A program made the translations under genes and the position numbers. A model generated the notes under the pieces. It worked only from the letters and a program-made list of their open reading frames with translations. It searched no databases and was not told where the DNA came from. From the NCBI RefSeq assembly GCF_014650955.1, contig NZ_BMVY01000003.1:350811-414810 (forward strand): DNA of 64,000 nucleotides, read 5' to 3'. Positions 25,322 through 34,588 of this stretch are shown here, one piece after another (positions within the stretch are counted from its first letter, which is position 1; every line of letters begins with the position of its first letter). This DNA is from Streptomyces tauricus (lineage in GTDB: Bacteria > Actinomycetota > Actinomycetes > Streptomycetales > Streptomycetaceae).

Positions 25322-26356
25322 TCACCAGCGGATCGGCACCGGCACCGCCGTGAGCAGGGCCGAGGCCGCCACCACCAGACCGAGCACCACGACCTCCGCG
25401 CGCGCGGGGGAGTAGGCGGTGAGCGGATCCGCCGCACGGCGCAGCCGACGCCGGGCCCACAGCGCGAGGGCGGCGACGACGACCACGAGCAGCACCTTCG
25501 CGAGCAGCGTGCGCCCGTACGCGGTCGTCGTCAGCTGGTCCAGGACCGTGCCGGGCGGCATCCGGCGCAGGGTGCTGCACACGCCCGTCGCGGTGATCGC
25601 GGCGAGCAGGGCGGCCGCCACGCGCGCGTAGAGGCCCAGCAACGCGGCGCCCTCCCCGGGGGAGGTGTTCCGCCACCGGAGCAGCGTGCGCAGGACGTAC
25701 AGCAGCCCGCCCGCCCACAGGGCCGCACAGGTCACATGAACGAGCGTCAGGCCCGAACCGACCAGCGGGCTCTGTTCGGTCGTCGGATGGGCACGCAGCG
25801 CCTCCGCGACGGCCACTGCGGCCAGCGGCCACACCTGGGTGCCCGGCCGGCGGGACAGGGCGCACAGGCCCAGCACGACGAACGCGTTGACCTCCAGGAG
25901 CGCGAGCGCGCCGTCCCTCGACTGGTAGAGCCCGCCGATGTCCATGTCGGACAGCCGGCGCGGCACCAGATTGCCGGTGGCCACCACCGAGGCGAGGCCG
26001 AGCGCGGCGACGAAACCGGCGGCGGCCGACGCCGGGGCCCAGCTGGGCGGCGCGTCCTCCCACGGAGCGCCGGGCACCCGACGCGCCAGCCAGGTGACGA
26101 ACAGTTCGCCTGCCGGCACGCACACCGCCGCGAACAGGACCGTCCGCAGCAGTGCTATCCCGCCCGCCCCCGGCGCGGCGGCCTCGCCCGTGCCGCTCAG
26201 CGCGACGGACGGTCCGAGCAGGGGTATCAGCGCGGCCAGCGCCACCAGGGCGAGGAGGGTGACGGAGCGCCGCAGGGCGGCCACGCTCACCCGGGGAGCG
26301 CCGGGTTTGCCGGCCGCTTCGCCACCCGTGTCGGCAGTCGGTCGTATCGAACTCAC
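25322..26356 (-). CDS. CopD-like copper resistance membrane protein
   Basis: The GTG at 26356 is the likely start (344 residues); a TTG 36 bases upstream is also in frame. About eight transmembrane helices are visible. The second half, GSGLTLVHVTCAALWAGGLLYVLRTLL followed by YARVAAALLAAITATGV and TAYGRTLLAKVLLVVVVAALAL, is the CopD domain with its conserved His and Trp. CopD proteins move or sense copper across the membrane. A CopC partner was not found in the window. It is convergent with the alcohol dehydrogenase gene. Confidence 0.85.
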   Translation of the reverse strand: MSSIRPTADTGGEAAGKPGAPRVSVAALRRSVTLLALVALAALIPLLGPSVALSGTGEAAAPGAGGIALLRTVLFAAVCVPAGELFVTWLARRVPGAPWEDAPPSWAPASAAAGFVAALGLASVVATGNLVPRRLSDMDIGGLYQSRDGALALLEVNAFVVLGLCALSRRPGTQVWPLAAVAVAEALRAHPTTEQSPLVGSGLTLVHVTCAALWAGGLLYVLRTLLRWRNTSPGEGAALLGLYARVAAALLAAITATGVCSTLRRMPPGTVLDQLTTTAYGRTLLAKVLLVVVVAALALWARRRLRRAADPLTAYSPARAEVVVLGLVVAASALLTAVPVPIRW

Positions 26357-26565
26357 CCCAAGATCTTCACCAGTCGTCCCAGACCGGGGCAAGTCCTGGA
26401 AAACAACTGGCGGAACGGCATTCCACCCGCCCCACGGGCATTCCGCCCATTCATACGCGCACGGCCGCCCGGCGACTCAGCCCCGGCCCACGCAATCCGC
26501 CGACACGCCGAGACCGCCAGCCGAAACCGCCGCCCGAAGTCGCCATCCGGAGCCGACACGTCGAA

Positions 26566-26596
26566 GGGGCCGGACAGCACAACGCTGCCCGGCCCC
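26566..26596 (-). terminator. Terminator of the first S8 peptidase gene
   Basis: GGGGCCGGACAGC (26566-26578) pairs with GCTGCCCGGCCCC (26584-26596) with one mismatch around a 5-base loop. It lies 24 bases beyond the peptidase stop on the minus strand. Confidence 0.7.
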
Positions 26597-26619
26597 TCAG
26601 ATGGTGATCGCGGCGGGTG

Positions 26620-28155
26620 TTACTTCGTCACCGCGTCCAGCGCGTCCGCGGTGCCCCAGCCGTAGAAGCCGTTGCGGTTCTTCGAACCCTCGCAGACCGC
26701 GTCGATCTTGCCATCGCCGTCGATGTCGTACGGGTCGGTGCACGGCGTGGCGTCGGCCTCCGCGTACAGCAGCGCCTTCACCAGGGCCGCCGAGGCGTGC
26801 GGGTGCGTCGACTTGATCAGGGCCGCGACGCCCGCGACGTGCGGCGACGCCATCGACGTACCGGCCATGTAGCCCCACGAGCCGCCCGGCAGCGGGCCGA
26901 GGATCAGGCCGCTGGTGGCGGGCGGGGCCGGGGTCTGGTAGCGCGTCGAGTCGCCGCCGGGGGCCGCGATGTCGATGACGCCCAGGCCGTGGTTGGAGAA
27001 GGACGACTTGATGCCCTTGGCGCCGGTCGACGCGACCGTGACGACACCCGGCAGCTGGGTCGGGATGTCGAGGCACTCGGACGGGTCGATGACGCGCTCC
27101 GAGGGAGTCGAGTCGTTGGGCGAGACCGGGTCGGTGATCGAGTCCGCGGCGAGGTCGTAGTTCTCGTTGCCCGCCGCCGCGACGTTGACCGTGCCCTTCT
27201 TCTCCGCGTACCGCGTCGCCCGGGTGATGGCCTCGACGAGCGCCTTCTGGTCCGGGTCGTTCTTGCAGTTGAAGTACCACGGGTCGGTGTAATAGCTGTT
27301 GTTCGTGACGTCCACGCCGTGCTCGGCCGCCCACATGAAGCCGCAGACGACGGCTTCCGTGTAGAAGAAGCCGGCCGTCGTGGAGACCTTGATGCCGGAC
27401 ACCTTCACGCCGGGCGCGACACCGGTGACGCCGATGCCGTTCTTCGCGGCGGCGATCTCGCCCGCCACGTGGGTGCCGTGCGGGCTCTCGGCGGCGCTCG
27501 GCCGCCAGGCGCCGTCGGTCGTGTCCGGCTTGCCCGTCACGCAGTTGACCGACGCGTCGCGGTCGAAGTTCGGCGCGATGTCGGGGTGCGTGTCGTCGAC
27601 ACCCGTGTCGATGACGGCGACGGTGACCTTCTTGCTGCCGAGCGTCTTCTCGTGGGCCTTGTCCGCCTTGATGGCGGGCAGGTCCCACTGCAGGGGCTCC
27701 AGCGGGTCCTGGCCGGCGACGGCGTCGACGTCGGCGATCTCGTCCGCGCTGAGCGCCTTCGGGGTGCCGACGTCGGTCGTGGACTGCGCGGGCAGCGGCG
27801 CCGTACGCGTCGAGCCCGCCGACTCCACGCCGCGCACCTTGCGGACGGTCTTGGCGAAGTCCGGGTTCGAGGAGTGGACGACGATCACGCCGATCCGGTC
27901 GTACGACGTCACGATCGTGCCGCCGGCCTTGGTGATGGCCTTCTTCACCTGGGAGGAAACCCCGTGCCCGGAGCGGACGTTGACGACGTAGCTCAGCGGG
28001 GTGGCCTCCGCCGAGATCTGCTTCGCCACGTCCGCCGCGCCGTCCGCCGGAGCGGCGGACGCGCTGACGTTCGGCAGGAAGGCCAGAGCCGTGGCCATGG
28101 TCATCCCCAGCGGGATGGCTATGAGGCGGCGCGAGCGGGTGGTGGGCGCGGTCAT
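26620..28155 (-). CDS. Secreted S8 (subtilisin-like) serine peptidase
   Basis: The protein has 511 residues with a signal peptide (basic start, hydrophobic core, ASA cleavage region near residue 34). An I9-like propeptide (about residues 50-115) precedes the mature domain. The triad is Asp183 (VIDTGVDD), His226 (PHGTHVAG) and Ser434 (AGTSMASPH); the oxyanion Asn lies in AAAGNENYD. The end holds CTDPYDIDGDGKIDAVCEG, a calcium-loop-like DxDGDGxxD between two cysteines. It resembles mycolysin-like secreted peptidases of Streptomyces. It is 147 bases from a paralog of the same strand and length, evidently a tandem duplication. Confidence 0.92.
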   Translation of the reverse strand: MTAPTTRSRRLIAIPLGMTMATALAFLPNVSASAAPADGAADVAKQISAEATPLSYVVNVRSGHGVSSQVKKAITKAGGTIVTSYDRIGVIVVHSSNPDFAKTVRKVRGVESAGSTRTAPLPAQSTTDVGTPKALSADEIADVDAVAGQDPLEPLQWDLPAIKADKAHEKTLGSKKVTVAVIDTGVDDTHPDIAPNFDRDASVNCVTGKPDTTDGAWRPSAAESPHGTHVAGEIAAAKNGIGVTGVAPGVKVSGIKVSTTAGFFYTEAVVCGFMWAAEHGVDVTNNSYYTDPWYFNCKNDPDQKALVEAITRATRYAEKKGTVNVAAAGNENYDLAADSITDPVSPNDSTPSERVIDPSECLDIPTQLPGVVTVASTGAKGIKSSFSNHGLGVIDIAAPGGDSTRYQTPAPPATSGLILGPLPGGSWGYMAGTSMASPHVAGVAALIKSTHPHASAALVKALLYAEADATPCTDPYDIDGDGKIDAVCEGSKNRNGFYGWGTADALDAVTK

Positions 28156-28231
28156 GCTGTCTCCAGTTCGTTTCGCGAAATGCGTGCGGGCCGTGCCGTG
28201 CGGGCAGTGCGGGCCGTGCGGGAAATGCCGT

Positions 28232-28269
28232 GCCGTGCGGGAGGTTCTGGGCCGTGCGGGAGGTTCTGG
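28232..28269. repeat. 19-bp tandem duplication between the two peptidase genes
   Basis: GCCGTGCGGGAGGTTCTGG occurs twice head-to-tail at 28232-28250 and 28251-28269. The flanks (28180-28290) hold further GTGCGGG copies. It lies in the leader of the gene at 28155 and after the stop of the gene at 28303. Confidence 0.8.
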
Positions 28270-28302
28270 GCCGGTCCGGCTGGAACTTCCGTGCCGATCC
28301 GG

Positions 28303-29829
28303 CTACTTGACGGCCTTCAGCGCGTTCACGATGCCGAAGCCGTAGAAGCCGTTCACGCGCTTGCCGCCCTCACAGGTGGCGTCCTGCGTGCCGTTGCCGT
28401 CCTGGTCGTAGGAGTCCGGGCAGCCCGGGTTGTCCGCCTGGGCCTTCAGCAGCGCCTGCAGCTGGGCCGGACTCGCCCACGGGTGCTCGGACTTGAGCAG
28501 CGCGGCGACCCCCGCGGCGTGCGGCGACGCCATCGACGTGCCCTGGAGGAAGCCGTACTGGTTGTTCGGCATCGTGGAGAGGATGCGGCCGTTCTTCGAC
28601 GGGGTGTCCGGGATCTGGTAGAGCCGGTCACCGCCGGGAGCGGCGACGTCGATGACACCCTTGCCGTACGTCGAGTAGTACGACTTGAGGTTCTGTACGC
28701 CGGTCGCGCTCACCGTGACGACACCCGGCAGCTGGGTCGGTACGTCGAAGCACTCGTGCGGGTCGATCGTGCGGGTGACCGGCGTCGAGTCGTCGGGGCT
28801 CGACTCGTCCACGATGGCGTCCGAGTCCAGGTCGTGGTTGGAGTTGCCGGCCGACGCGAGGTGCAGGGTGCCCTTCTTCGTGGCGTACTGCTGGGCCCGG
28901 TTGACCGCGTCGACGATCGCCCTCTGGTCCGGGTCGTCCATGCAGTTGTAGAGCCACGGGTCCACGTAGTAGCTGTTGTTCGTGATCTCCACGCCGTGGT
29001 CGGCGGCGAACACGAAGGCGCAGACGACGCTCTCCGGGTAGAAGAGGCCGTTGTCCGGGTCGCTGACCTTGATGCCGGAGACCTGCACACCGGGCGCGAC
29101 ACCGGCGACGCCGATGCCGTTGCGGGCGGCGGCGATCTCACCGGCGACATGTGTGCCGTGGTAGTCCTCGGCGGTGTACGGCCGCCAGGCGCCCGCACTC
29201 GTGTCGGCCACGCCGCCCACACAGTTGGCGGACTGCTTGGCGGAGAAGTTGGGTGCCAGGTCCGGGTGCGTGTCGTCGACACCCGTGTCGATCACGGCGA
29301 CCGTGACCTTCCTGCTGCCCGGGTTGATCTTCGCGGCCTTGTCGGCGCCTATCGCGCGCAGGTCCCACTGGTCGGCCTCAAGGGGCTCGCTCTCGGGGGT
29401 GGCCGCAGCCTTCACCTTGGCGGCCTCGGCGGCCGACAGGTAGTCGGCGGCGCCCTCGTCCGTCGTACCCGCGGCGGTCAGCGGGGTCGTACGCGTGGCA
29501 CCGGCGGACTGGACGCCGCGCACCGCGCGGAGCCGCGGCCCGAACTCGGTGTTCGCCGAGTGGGCGACTATGACGCCGATCTTGTCATACGTGGCGACGA
29601 CGGTGCCGCCCGCCTTGACGATCGCCTTCTTCACCGACGCGATCGTGCGGTGGTCGGTCTTCGTGTTGACCACATACGCGAGGTTCGGTCCGTTGGCCGC
29701 GGTGGCGGCGGGGGCGGACCCCTGCGGGGCGGCCGAAGCGGCACCCGGCAGGAAACCGAGCGTGGCGGTGAGCGACAGCACGACGGGCACGGCGAGAGCG
29801 AGGCGGCGTCTGGAGCGCAGATGAGCCAT
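28303..29829 (-). CDS. Secreted S8 serine peptidase, paralog of the next gene
   Basis: The protein has 508 residues with the same plan as its neighbour: signal peptide ending AASA near residue 33, then an I9-like propeptide (YVVNTKTDHRTIASVKKAI). Catalytic residues are Asp181, His224 and Ser432. ASAGNSNHD holds the oxyanion Asn. The C-terminus has CPDSYDQDGNGTQDATCEGG, the same cysteine-flanked calcium-loop-like segment. The two proteins are alike across the full length but differ in the linker between propeptide and domain, so they may mature or act differently. GTGGAGACCCC precedes the ATG. Confidence 0.92.
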   Translation of the reverse strand: MAHLRSRRRLALAVPVVLSLTATLGFLPGAASAAPQGSAPAATAANGPNLAYVVNTKTDHRTIASVKKAIVKAGGTVVATYDKIGVIVAHSANTEFGPRLRAVRGVQSAGATRTTPLTAAGTTDEGAADYLSAAEAAKVKAAATPESEPLEADQWDLRAIGADKAAKINPGSRKVTVAVIDTGVDDTHPDLAPNFSAKQSANCVGGVADTSAGAWRPYTAEDYHGTHVAGEIAAARNGIGVAGVAPGVQVSGIKVSDPDNGLFYPESVVCAFVFAADHGVEITNNSYYVDPWLYNCMDDPDQRAIVDAVNRAQQYATKKGTLHLASAGNSNHDLDSDAIVDESSPDDSTPVTRTIDPHECFDVPTQLPGVVTVSATGVQNLKSYYSTYGKGVIDVAAPGGDRLYQIPDTPSKNGRILSTMPNNQYGFLQGTSMASPHAAGVAALLKSEHPWASPAQLQALLKAQADNPGCPDSYDQDGNGTQDATCEGGKRVNGFYGFGIVNALKAVK

Positions 29830-30247
29830 GGGGTCTCCACATCATCCGGAAAAGGAACCGGCCCGAACACAGGTGGTGCTCGGGCAGGTACATGACGGGG
29901 TGGTGCAGGGCGAAGCTATCTCCCGTCATCCCTGGCCAGCAATGACTTACGGGGATGTCTTGTGAAACGCCCGGGCCGAGTTCCGAAAGAAGTGCCCGGG
30001 GTTGAACCGCTCCCCGTGCCGCGCCGTGACGTTGAGCAGGGAGCACGAGCACCGTCGAGCCCCCTGTTGGATCACGCCCGGGGGACCTAGCATCGCCACC
30101 CGGCCCACGTGATCCACGTCACCGTGAGGTCAGAAACCAGCCATGTCCGAACCCAGTCCGTCCTCCGATCCGGACAGATCCCCGTCCGGCGTCGAACCCG
30201 TCCCCGAACCCGCCTCTGAACCCGCACCCGCAACGCGAGGAGACTCC
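29830..30247. other. Intergenic region between divergent peptidase and symporter genes
   Basis: This stretch holds the promoters of both directions. I see no RNA gene, strong hairpin or convincing -35/-10 pair. An in-frame ATG at 30143 would extend the DUF485 protein by 35 Pro/Ser/Glu-rich residues. Confidence 0.4.
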
Positions 30248-30604
30248 GTGGCCACCGACGCACCACCCCCCTCGAAAGCCGAACCTCATCTCCCGTCCAC
30301 AGCGGAGTTCGTCGAGGTGCAGGAGAGCGCCGAGTTCGGTGAACTGCGCCGCGCGCACCGCTCCTTCGCCTTCCCGTTGACCATCGGCTTCATCAGCTGG
30401 TACCTGCTGTACGTCCTGCTGTCGATCTACGCGGACGACTTCATGGGCACCAAGCTCTTCGGCAACTTCAACGTCGCCTTCGTCCTGGGCCTCGCCCAGT
30501 TCCTCACCACGTTCCTCATCGCCTGGTGGTACGAGCGGCACTCCTCGTCCAAGCTCGACCCCAAGGCCGAGGCGATCAAGACCCGGATGGAGGGCGGCGC
30601 ATGA
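30248..30604 (+). CDS. DUF485 membrane protein, symporter partner
   Basis: The GTG at 30248 is preferred: GAGGAG lies just upstream and the product opens MATDAPPPSKAEP, as is common in the family. ATG 30143 would add a disordered head. The 118-residue protein has two transmembrane helices: FAFPLTIGFISWYLLYVLLS and NFNVAFVLGLAQFLTTFLIAWWY. A short loop, YADDFMG, joins them. A Lys/Glu-rich tail follows. DUF485 proteins are nearly always encoded directly before acetate/solute:sodium symporters, as here, with a four-base overlap. It may be an accessory subunit. Confidence 0.87.
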   Translation: MATDAPPPSKAEPHLPSTAEFVEVQESAEFGELRRAHRSFAFPLTIGFISWYLLYVLLSIYADDFMGTKLFGNFNVAFVLGLAQFLTTFLIAWWYERHSSSKLDPKAEAIKTRMEGGA

Positions 30605-32244
30605 GCCCCGCGATCAACCAGGTACAGCTCGCGCAGGCGCACCTCGCGGCGGGGGAGGCCAGTGAGCACCGGCCGCTGATCATCTCCCTGTTCGCGGTGT
30701 TCGTCGTCGCGACCCTCGTCATCACCGTCTGGGCGGGCCGGCAGACCAAGGACGCCTCCGACTTCTACGCCGGCGGCCGCTCGTTCAGCGCCTTCCAGAA
30801 CGGCCTCGCCGTCTCCGGCGACTACATGTCCGCCGCCTCGTTCCTCGGCATCGCGGGCGCCATCGCCCTCTTCGGCTACGACGGCTTCCTGTACTCCATC
30901 GGCTTCCTCGTCGCCTGGCTGGTGGCGCTGCTCCTGGTCGCCGAACCGCTGCGCAACTCCGGCCGCTACACGATGGGCGACGTCCTCGCCTACCGCATGC
31001 GCCAGCGCCCGGTCCGTACCGCGGCGGGCACCTCCACCATCGTCGTGTCGATCTTCTACCTGCTCGCGCAGATGGCGGGCGCGGGCGTCCTGGTCTCGCT
31101 GCTGCTCGGCATCACCAGCGACGCCGGCAAGGTCGGCATCGTCGCCCTGGTCGGCGTCCTCATGATCGTGTACGTCACCATCGGCGGCATGAAGGGCACC
31201 ACCTGGGTCCAGATGGTCAAGGCCGTGCTGCTCATCGGCGGCACCCTGCTCATCACCTTCCTGGTGCTGCTCAAGTTCGACTTCAACGTCTCGGACCTGC
31301 TCGGCTCGGCGGCCAAGAACAGCGGCCAGGGCTCGGCGTTCCTGGAGCCCGGCCTGAAGTACGGGCTCACGACCACCTCCAGCATCGACTTCATCTCGCT
31401 GGGCATCGCGCTGGTCCTCGGCACCGCGGGCCTGCCGCACATCCTGATCCGCTTCTACACGGTCCCCAACGCCAAGGCCGCCCGTAAGTCCGTGAACTGG
31501 GCGATCGGCATCATCGGCGGCTTCTACCTGATGACCATCGCGCTCGGCTTCGGCGCGGCGGCCCTCATCTCGAAACAGGAGATCGTCGAGTCCAACCCGG
31601 CGGGCAACACGGCCGCACCCCTGCTCGCCCTGCATCTGGGCGGCGTCGACTCGGCCTGGGGCGCGATCCTGCTCGCCACGATCTCCGCGGTGGCCTTCGC
31701 CACGATCCTCGCGGTGGTCGCCGGTCTGACCCTGGCGTCGTCCTCGTCGTTCGCCCACGACATCTACGCGAACGTCATCAGGAAGGGCAAGGCCACCGAG
31801 AAGGAGGAGATCAACGCGGCCCGGTACGCCACCATCGGCATCGGTGTCGTCTCCATCGGCCTCGGCGCCCTGGCCCGTGACCTCAACGTCGCCGGCCTGG
31901 TGGCCCTCGCCTTCGCGGTCGCCGCCTCCGCCAACCTGCCGACGATCCTCTACAGCCTCTTCTGGAAGCGGTTCACCACCCAGGGCGCGCTGTGGTCGAT
32001 CTACGGAGGACTCGCCACGGCGGTCGGCCTCGTGCTCTTCTCACCGGTCGTCTCGGGCAAGGCCACCTCGATGTTCCCGGACGTCGACTTCCACTGGTTC
32101 CCGCTGGAGAACCCGGGCATCATCTCGATCCCCGTCGGTTTCCTGCTGGGCTTCCTCGGCACCCTGCTGTCCAAGGAGGAGCCGGACGCCGGCAAGTACG
32201 CCGAGCTGGAGGTCCGCTCCCTCACCGGAACCGGAGCGCACTGA
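30601..32244 (+). CDS. actP: Cation:acetate symporter (sodium/solute symporter family)
   Basis: The ATG at 30601 overlaps the DUF485 stop. The 547-residue protein has about 13 transmembrane helices. DASDFYAGGRSFSAFQNGLAVSGDYMSAASFLGI, near residues 50-85, is the hallmark of ActP-type members of the solute:sodium symporter family. GTAGLPHILIRFYTVPNAKAARKS near 275 and VAFAVAASANLPTIL near 440 fit as well. It should import acetate or related short carboxylates with a cation. A perfect 15-bp hairpin follows the stop. Confidence 0.9.
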   Translation: MSPAINQVQLAQAHLAAGEASEHRPLIISLFAVFVVATLVITVWAGRQTKDASDFYAGGRSFSAFQNGLAVSGDYMSAASFLGIAGAIALFGYDGFLYSIGFLVAWLVALLLVAEPLRNSGRYTMGDVLAYRMRQRPVRTAAGTSTIVVSIFYLLAQMAGAGVLVSLLLGITSDAGKVGIVALVGVLMIVYVTIGGMKGTTWVQMVKAVLLIGGTLLITFLVLLKFDFNVSDLLGSAAKNSGQGSAFLEPGLKYGLTTTSSIDFISLGIALVLGTAGLPHILIRFYTVPNAKAARKSVNWAIGIIGGFYLMTIALGFGAAALISKQEIVESNPAGNTAAPLLALHLGGVDSAWGAILLATISAVAFATILAVVAGLTLASSSSFAHDIYANVIRKGKATEKEEINAARYATIGIGVVSIGLGALARDLNVAGLVALAFAVAASANLPTILYSLFWKRFTTQGALWSIYGGLATAVGLVLFSPVVSGKATSMFPDVDFHWFPLENPGIISIPVGFLLGFLGTLLSKEEPDAGKYAELEVRSLTGTGAH

Positions 32245-32272
32245 GTCCAGTACGTACTGACCGTCACGCCGG

Positions 32273-32306
32273 GCGGCCGCGTCGTAGGGATCTACGACGC
32301 GGCCGC
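32273..32306 (+). terminator. Perfect 15-bp hairpin terminator after the symporter gene
   Basis: Positions 32273-32287 pair exactly with 32292-32306 around a GGAT loop, 28 bases past the symporter stop. Confidence 0.8.
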
Positions 32307-32468
32307 GGTGCGTCTCGTGGGATCGGGCCACTCTTTTTGTCGGTCCTGTCACGTAGGCTCGTTCGTATCGGGTCGACTGATCGTTCGAAACGGTCCGGTC
32401 GTTCGCAGCAGTCCGGTCGTTCGGAGCTGTCGGTCCGTGTCGCGGTCCGTATCGAGGGAGGGGCCCAC

Positions 32469-33458
32469 GTGCTCATCGACACCTACGGCCGGGTGGCCAC
32501 CGACCTGCGCGTCTCACTGACCGACCGGTGCAACCTCAGATGTACGTACTGCATGCCCGAGGAGGGCCTGCAGTGGCTGGCCAAGCCCGATCTGCTCACG
32601 GACGACGAGATCGTCCGCCTCATCGACCTGGCGGTGACCCGGCTCGGCATCACCGAGGTCCGCTTCACCGGCGGTGAGCCCCTGCTGCGCCCCGGGCTGG
32701 TCGGGATCGTCGAGCGCGTGGCCGCGCTCGAACCCCGCCCCCAGATGTCCCTGACGACCAACGGCATCGGCCTCAAGCGCACCGCGACCGCCCTCAAGGC
32801 GGCCGGCCTGGACCGTGTCAACGTCTCCCTGGACACCCTGCGCCCGGACGTCTTCAAGACCCTCACCCGCCGCGACCGCCACAAGGACGTCATCGAGGGC
32901 CTCGAAGCGGCCCGCGCCGCGGGACTGACCCCGGTCAAGGTCAATTCCGTACTGATGCCCGGACTGAACGAGAACGAGGCGCCCGACCTGCTCGCCTGGG
33001 CCGTGGAGAACGACTACGAACTGCGGTTCATCGAGCAGATGCCGCTGGACGCGCAGCACGGCTGGAAGCGCGACGGCATGGTCACCGCCGGTGACATCCT
33101 CACCTCGCTGCGCACACGCTTCGAGCTCACGGAGGAAGGGTCGGAGGAGCGGGGCTCGGCGCCTGCCGAGCGTTGGGTGGTGGACGGCGGCCCGCACCGG
33201 GTCGGCGTGATCGCCTCGGTCACCCGACCGTTCTGCTCGGCCTGCGACCGTACGAGGCTCACCGCGGACGGCCAGGTCCGCACCTGTCTCTTCGCCCAGG
33301 AGGAGACCGATCTGCGCGCGGCGCTCCGCTCGGACGCGCCGGACGAGGAGATCGCCCGGATCTGGCGGCTGGCGATGTGGGGGAAGAAGGCCGGGGCAGG
33401 TCTGGACGACCCCTCCTTCGTGCAGCCGGACCGCCCGATGTCGGCGATCGGCGGCTGA
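32469..33458 (+). CDS. moaA: GTP 3',8-cyclase MoaA (molybdopterin synthesis)
   Basis: The GTG at 32469 has GGGAGGGG upstream and gives 329 residues. The radical-SAM cluster motif is CNLRCTYC (Cys21, Cys25, Cys28). The C-terminal second cluster is Cys256-x2-Cys259-x13-Cys273 in FCSACDRTRL and RTCLF. The chain ends SAIGG, the di-glycine tail MoaA needs. It converts GTP to 3',8-cyclo-GTP in the first step of molybdenum cofactor synthesis. Other moa genes are not in the window. The leader repeats GTCCGGTCGTTCG twice (32392-32422). Confidence 0.95.
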   Translation: MLIDTYGRVATDLRVSLTDRCNLRCTYCMPEEGLQWLAKPDLLTDDEIVRLIDLAVTRLGITEVRFTGGEPLLRPGLVGIVERVAALEPRPQMSLTTNGIGLKRTATALKAAGLDRVNVSLDTLRPDVFKTLTRRDRHKDVIEGLEAARAAGLTPVKVNSVLMPGLNENEAPDLLAWAVENDYELRFIEQMPLDAQHGWKRDGMVTAGDILTSLRTRFELTEEGSEERGSAPAERWVVDGGPHRVGVIASVTRPFCSACDRTRLTADGQVRTCLFAQEETDLRAALRSDAPDEEIARIWRLAMWGKKAGAGLDDPSFVQPDRPMSAIGG

Positions 33459-33486
33459 CCGCCCGGCGCGTCGCCCGGGCTGTCCC

Positions 33487-33744
33487 TCACCGCTCGGGCG
33501 GCTGCTCCGCGGACTCCCACTCCGTCATGAGGACGACGTCCTTCAGGAACCCGCGGACGCTCAGGAACTTCGACAGATGGTCGCGGTGGTCCTCGCACGC
33601 GAGCCAGGTCTTGCGGCGTTCCGGCGTGTGCAGTTTCGGGTTGTTCCAGGCGAGCACCCACACGGCGTCGGCCCGGCAGCCCTTGGCGGAGCAGATGGGG
33701 GAGGACGGGGACGACGGCTCGGAACCGGGAACGTTCAGGATCAC
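33487..33744 (-). CDS. Small Cys/His protein of the misnamed 'acetone carboxylase' family
   Basis: The GTG at 33744 with GAGG just upstream gives 85 residues; a longer frame from 33852 would cross a terminator hairpin. ICSAKGCRADAVWVLAWNNPKLHTPERRKTWLACEDHRDHLSKFL has two cysteine/histidine pairs (CxxxxC and CxxH) that could bind one zinc. Streptomyces genomes carry it under the name 'acetone carboxylase', which its size cannot support. Function is unknown. It is convergent with moaA. Confidence 0.78.
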   Translation of the reverse strand: MILNVPGSEPSSPSSPICSAKGCRADAVWVLAWNNPKLHTPERRKTWLACEDHRDHLSKFLSVRGFLKDVVLMTEWESAEQPPER

Positions 33745-33806
33745 GTCCTCGACACTAGTCGAGTCACGCCGAGTCCAGGACGGGTCCTGGACGGGCCCGA
33801 AAAGGC

Positions 33807-33842
33807 GACGCCGAGCAGCCACGGGGGGAGCTGCCCGGCGTC
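33807..33842 (-). terminator. Terminator of the DUF3099 gene
   Basis: On the minus strand, 33842-33830 pairs with 33819-33807 (12 of 13 bases), followed by CCTTTT. It lies between the DUF3099 stop and the small Cys/His gene on the same strand. Confidence 0.65.
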
Positions 33843-33989
33843 GGTCTGTCACTCCGACGGGGGATGCGGAGTGCGTACCAAGTATGTCACGGGTAACCCA
33901 TTGCCCGGCAACGGAACAACATGATTGATCTGAGCTTTTCTTGAGCTTGGCGGGTGTTCGGCATTCCGCTTTTACCGGATTCCCGGTGC

Positions 33990-34376
33990 TCAGGTCCGCT
34001 CGTGCGGCTCGTCCCGCAGCCGTGCTCCGGGATCTGCCGTCAGGTCTTCCACGACGGGTTCCGCGGCCCCGCCGACGCCCGGACCCGCAAGCATCGGACG
34101 GGTCGGCGCGGTCACGAAAGTGGACGGCAGTGAAGGCGCGTTCTCACGTCCCGCGTTGGCGATCACCACGGAGACGTAGGGGAGCAGCACGCCGAGTACC
34201 AGCGCAACGACGGCGACATGGCGCTCCACGTTCCACAGGGTGGCCGCGAGGACGACGGACACCGTACGCACGGACATCGAGATGATGTACCGGCGCTGTC
34301 TGCCCCGTACGTCGTCGGCGAGCCCCTGCCTGGCCCCGGTGATCCGGAAGACCTCGGTCTCGCTCTGCTTCCGCAT
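33990..34376 (-). CDS. DUF3099 membrane protein
   Basis: The ATG at 34376 gives MRKQSETEVFRITGARQGLADD, the family's usual start (128 residues). ATG 34400, with GGGGAG six bases upstream, would add eight residues and cannot be excluded. Two transmembrane helices follow one another: YIISMSVRTVSVVLAATLW and VAVVALVLGVLLPYVSVVIANAG. The Pro/Ala/Glu-rich C-terminus is cytoplasmic or disordered. DUF3099 proteins are actinobacterial and uncharacterised. It is divergent from glsB. Confidence 0.82.
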   Translation of the reverse strand: MRKQSETEVFRITGARQGLADDVRGRQRRYIISMSVRTVSVVLAATLWNVERHVAVVALVLGVLLPYVSVVIANAGRENAPSLPSTFVTAPTRPMLAGPGVGGAAEPVVEDLTADPGARLRDEPHERT

Positions 34377-34588
34377 CACGTTCCACCACCCCGCCTGCAT
34401 CGGACGCTCCCCGGCCCGTACGGGCAACAACGTTACGCCGCGGCTGCGCCGCCCACGAGGGCGGGTCGGCCCGGGTCCGTGTGGGGACGTCTGCGCCGTA
34501 CCGCGTATGGCCGTGCCCGACATGCGCCGTACGGCACCCGGGCCGACACTGGGCGTAATGCTCGCGTAGAGCCGTATAGGAGGCAGCC

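Noticed and set aside
29830..30247. Small RNA or riboswitch between the peptidase and symporter genes
   Set aside because: No stable structure with a terminator and no conserved motif was recognised.
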